Of a stretch of 6,385 nucleotides of DNA, positions 4,956 through 6,385 are shown in pieces; the first letter of the stretch is position 1, and each line of letters starts with the position of its first letter. Source of the DNA: JBFJVD01 sp041624375 (GTDB lineage Bacteria; Chloroflexota; Anaerolineae; Anaerolineales; E44-bin32); assembly GCA_041624375.1 (NCBI GenBank), contig JBFJVD010000178.1:1-6385 (forward strand), read 5' to 3'. The notes beneath the pieces are model-generated. The model was not told the DNA's origin. It saw only the letters and a program-made list of their open reading frames with translations, and searched no databases. A program made the translations under genes and the position numbers.

Positions 4956-6385
4956 ATGGCTGATCAGACCGCAGCCGATCGAGCCGCAGACCTCCGGCGC
5001 GAACTGCAGAAACACAACTATCATTATTACGTCCTCGACGCTCCGATCGTCAGTGACGCCGAGTACGATTTGCTCTTTCGTGAGCTTGTCGAGCTGGAAG
5101 CCGCGCATCCCGAGCTTCGGTCCCCGGATTCGCCCACTCACAGGGTCGGCGGCGAGCCAGCCGAGGGATTCCAGCGCGTGAGCCATCCGGCCCCCGTCTT
5201 GAGCCTGGCGAACGCCTTCGGCCGCGAGGGCGCTGAATCGTGGTTTGACCGCATCCGCAAGCTCGACGAACGGGTCGAAAGCTCTGCATGGGTGGTCGAA
5301 CCCAAGCTGGATGGCCTGACCGTTGTGCTCCATTATGAAGCCGGGCTCTTCACCCTGGGCGCAACGCGAGGTGACGGGTCGATCGGTGAAGATATCACCG
5401 CCAACCTCAGAACAGTTGGCAGCCTGCCGCTTCGGATTCCGGTTGCCGGCAACAAGATCGAAGCGCCGCCTCGTCTGGTCGTTCGGGGCGAGGCCTTCAT
5501 CCCGGTTGCCGAGTTCGCCGAGATGAACCGCAAGCTGGCGGAAGCGGGCGAACGGACCTATGTGAATCCGCGCAATACCGCCTCTGGGGCGCTGCGCCAG
5601 CTCGACCCTTCCCTCACGGCAGCACGACCGATCCGCCTGCTCTGCTATGGGATCTTGGATGGCGACGGGGATCTCCCGCGTACCCAATGGGAGACATTGG
5701 CCTATCTGCGAAAGCTCGGATTCCCAGTCCCGGCTGAGGCCCAGCACTGTGCGGACCTGGAAGAGGCGCTCTCCGTCGCGGAATCGCTAGAAGCGCGACG
5801 GGACGCGCTCCCCTTTGAAGTGGACGGCGCTGTCATCAAGCTCGACGACCTGGCGCTGGCGGACTCTCTGGGGGTTGTGGGCAAGGATCCACGCGGCGCG
5901 CTGGCCTACAAGTTTCCAGCACAGGAAGTTGCGACTCGCCTGGAAGACATTGCGACCAATGTTGGCCGGACGGGTGTGATCACGCCGTACGCGGTGCTCG
6001 AGCCTGTGCAGGTGGGCGGCGTCACGGTCCGCCAGGCCACCCTTCACAATTTCGACTTCGTCGCCGAGAAGGATATTCGGATTGGCGATCGGGTACTGGT
6101 CAAGCGCGCCGGCGATGTCATTCCTTATGTCATCGGGCCCGTGAAGGAAGTTCGGACAGGGGCCGAACGCGAATACCATCCGCCCGATAGATGCCCCTCT
6201 TGCGACGAACCGCTCGAACGACAGGGTGAAGAGGTCGCGCTATATTGCGTAAATCTATCCTGTCCCGCGCAGCTCATCCGAGTGCTCGAGCATTTCGCCG
6301 GCCGCGGCGCGATGGACATCGAAGGCCTGGGGATTAAGATCGCAGAGCAGCTCGTTGAGTCGGGCCTGGTGAGAGATGTCGCCGA
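4956..6385 (+). CDS. ligA: NAD+-dependent DNA ligase LigA, 5' part (truncated by window edge)
   Basis: The frame is open from ATG 4956 to the window end: 476 codons of a protein usually about 670 long. LigA seals nicks in replication and repair using NAD+. The N-terminal Ia domain that binds NMN is visible (NYHYYVLDAPIVSDAEYD, 21-38). The nucleotidyltransferase domain has motif I KLDG at 117-120 with the adenylated Lys117, TRGDG at 137-141, VRGEAF at 176-181, NPRNTASGALRQLD at 204-217, FEVDGAVIK at 287-295 and ALAYKFPAQE at 315-324 with Lys319. An OB domain follows (about 326-405, including RVLVKRAGDVIPYV), then a zinc finger with Cys413, Cys416, Cys431 and Cys436, and the start of the helix-hairpin-helix region (MDIEGLGIKIAEQLVESGLV). 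The remaining HhH motifs and BRCT domain lie beyond the edge. All catalytic residues seen are intact. The start is fixed by the family N-terminus and the -10 box just upstream. Confidence 0.97.
   Translation, partial: MADQTAADRAADLRRELQKHNYHYYVLDAPIVSDAEYDLLFRELVELEAAHPELRSPDSPTHRVGGEPAEGFQRVSHPAPVLSLANAFGREGAESWFDRIRKLDERVESSAWVVEPKLDGLTVVLHYEAGLFTLGATRGDGSIGEDITANLRTVGSLPLRIPVAGNKIEAPPRLVVRGEAFIPVAEFAEMNRKLAEAGERTYVNPRNTASGALRQLDPSLTAARPIRLLCYGILDGDGDLPRTQWETLAYLRKLGFPVPAEAQHCADLEEALSVAESLEARRDALPFEVDGAVIKLDDLALADSLGVVGKDPRGALAYKFPAQEVATRLEDIATNVGRTGVITPYAVLEPVQVGGVTVRQATLHNFDFVAEKDIRIGDRVLVKRAGDVIPYVIGPVKEVRTGAEREYHPPDRCPSCDEPLERQGEEVALYCVNLSCPAQLIRVLEHFAGRGAMDIEGLGIKIAEQLVESGLVRDVA

Noticed and set aside
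4941..5747. Long minus-strand open frame (268 codons) antisense to the ligA 5' region
   Set aside because: Its translation has no recognisable domains, while the plus strand encodes all LigA motifs without interruption; it is a shadow produced by GC-rich codon use.
1..6385. CRISPR array, insertion sequence, phage or defence island
   Set aside because: No spaced direct repeats, no transposase or integrase motifs and no terminal inverted repeats were seen. Although tRNA genes often serve as attachment sites, no duplicate of the tRNA 3' end occurs in the window.

Overview
The window is GC-rich bacterial DNA with strong G/C bias at third codon positions. It carries housekeeping genes mixed with little-characterised ones. 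A membrane protein with N-terminal zinc ribbons and a Thr/Pro stalk, a glutaredoxin-like protein, and a LigA in which the adenylation motif continues LTVVLHYEAG together suggest Chloroflexota, perhaps Anaerolineae. That placement is an inference from protein style; no marker in the window proves it.

Layout, left to right: (1) the C-terminal end of an unrecognised plus-strand protein (2-322), followed by a clear intrinsic terminator (354-381). (2) A minus-strand tRNA-Arg(UCG) at 428-500 with a consensus TATAAT box upstream. (3) About 550 bases (501-1052) with no convincing large gene, holding a 12-bp perfect inverted repeat and a possible 44-residue single-pass membrane protein. (4) A minus-strand run of three genes, transcribed from 3775 down to 1053: a zinc-ribbon/membrane/OB-like protein, a TrpF-like barrel protein lacking the catalytic cysteine, and a PfkB-family kinase whose start overlaps the TrpF-like stop (ATGA). 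(5) Divergently, a plus-strand pair: a YjbQ-family protein and a 60-residue membrane protein whose start lies inside the yjbQ 3' end behind a perfect AGGAGG. (6) A minus-strand glutaredoxin-like gene with CPDT instead of a dithiol CPxC site. (7) Divergent from it, ligA (NAD+-dependent DNA ligase), cut off by the right edge of the window and apparently transcribed without a leader.

The most interesting unit is the TrpF-like/PfkB pair. Tight translational coupling, retained phosphate-loop-like elements and loss of the TrpF general base point to a small pathway that phosphorylates and then rearranges a sugar-like substrate other than phosphoribosylanthranilate. The substrate cannot be read from the sequence. 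No CRISPR array, insertion sequence, phage gene or recognised defence system is visible.
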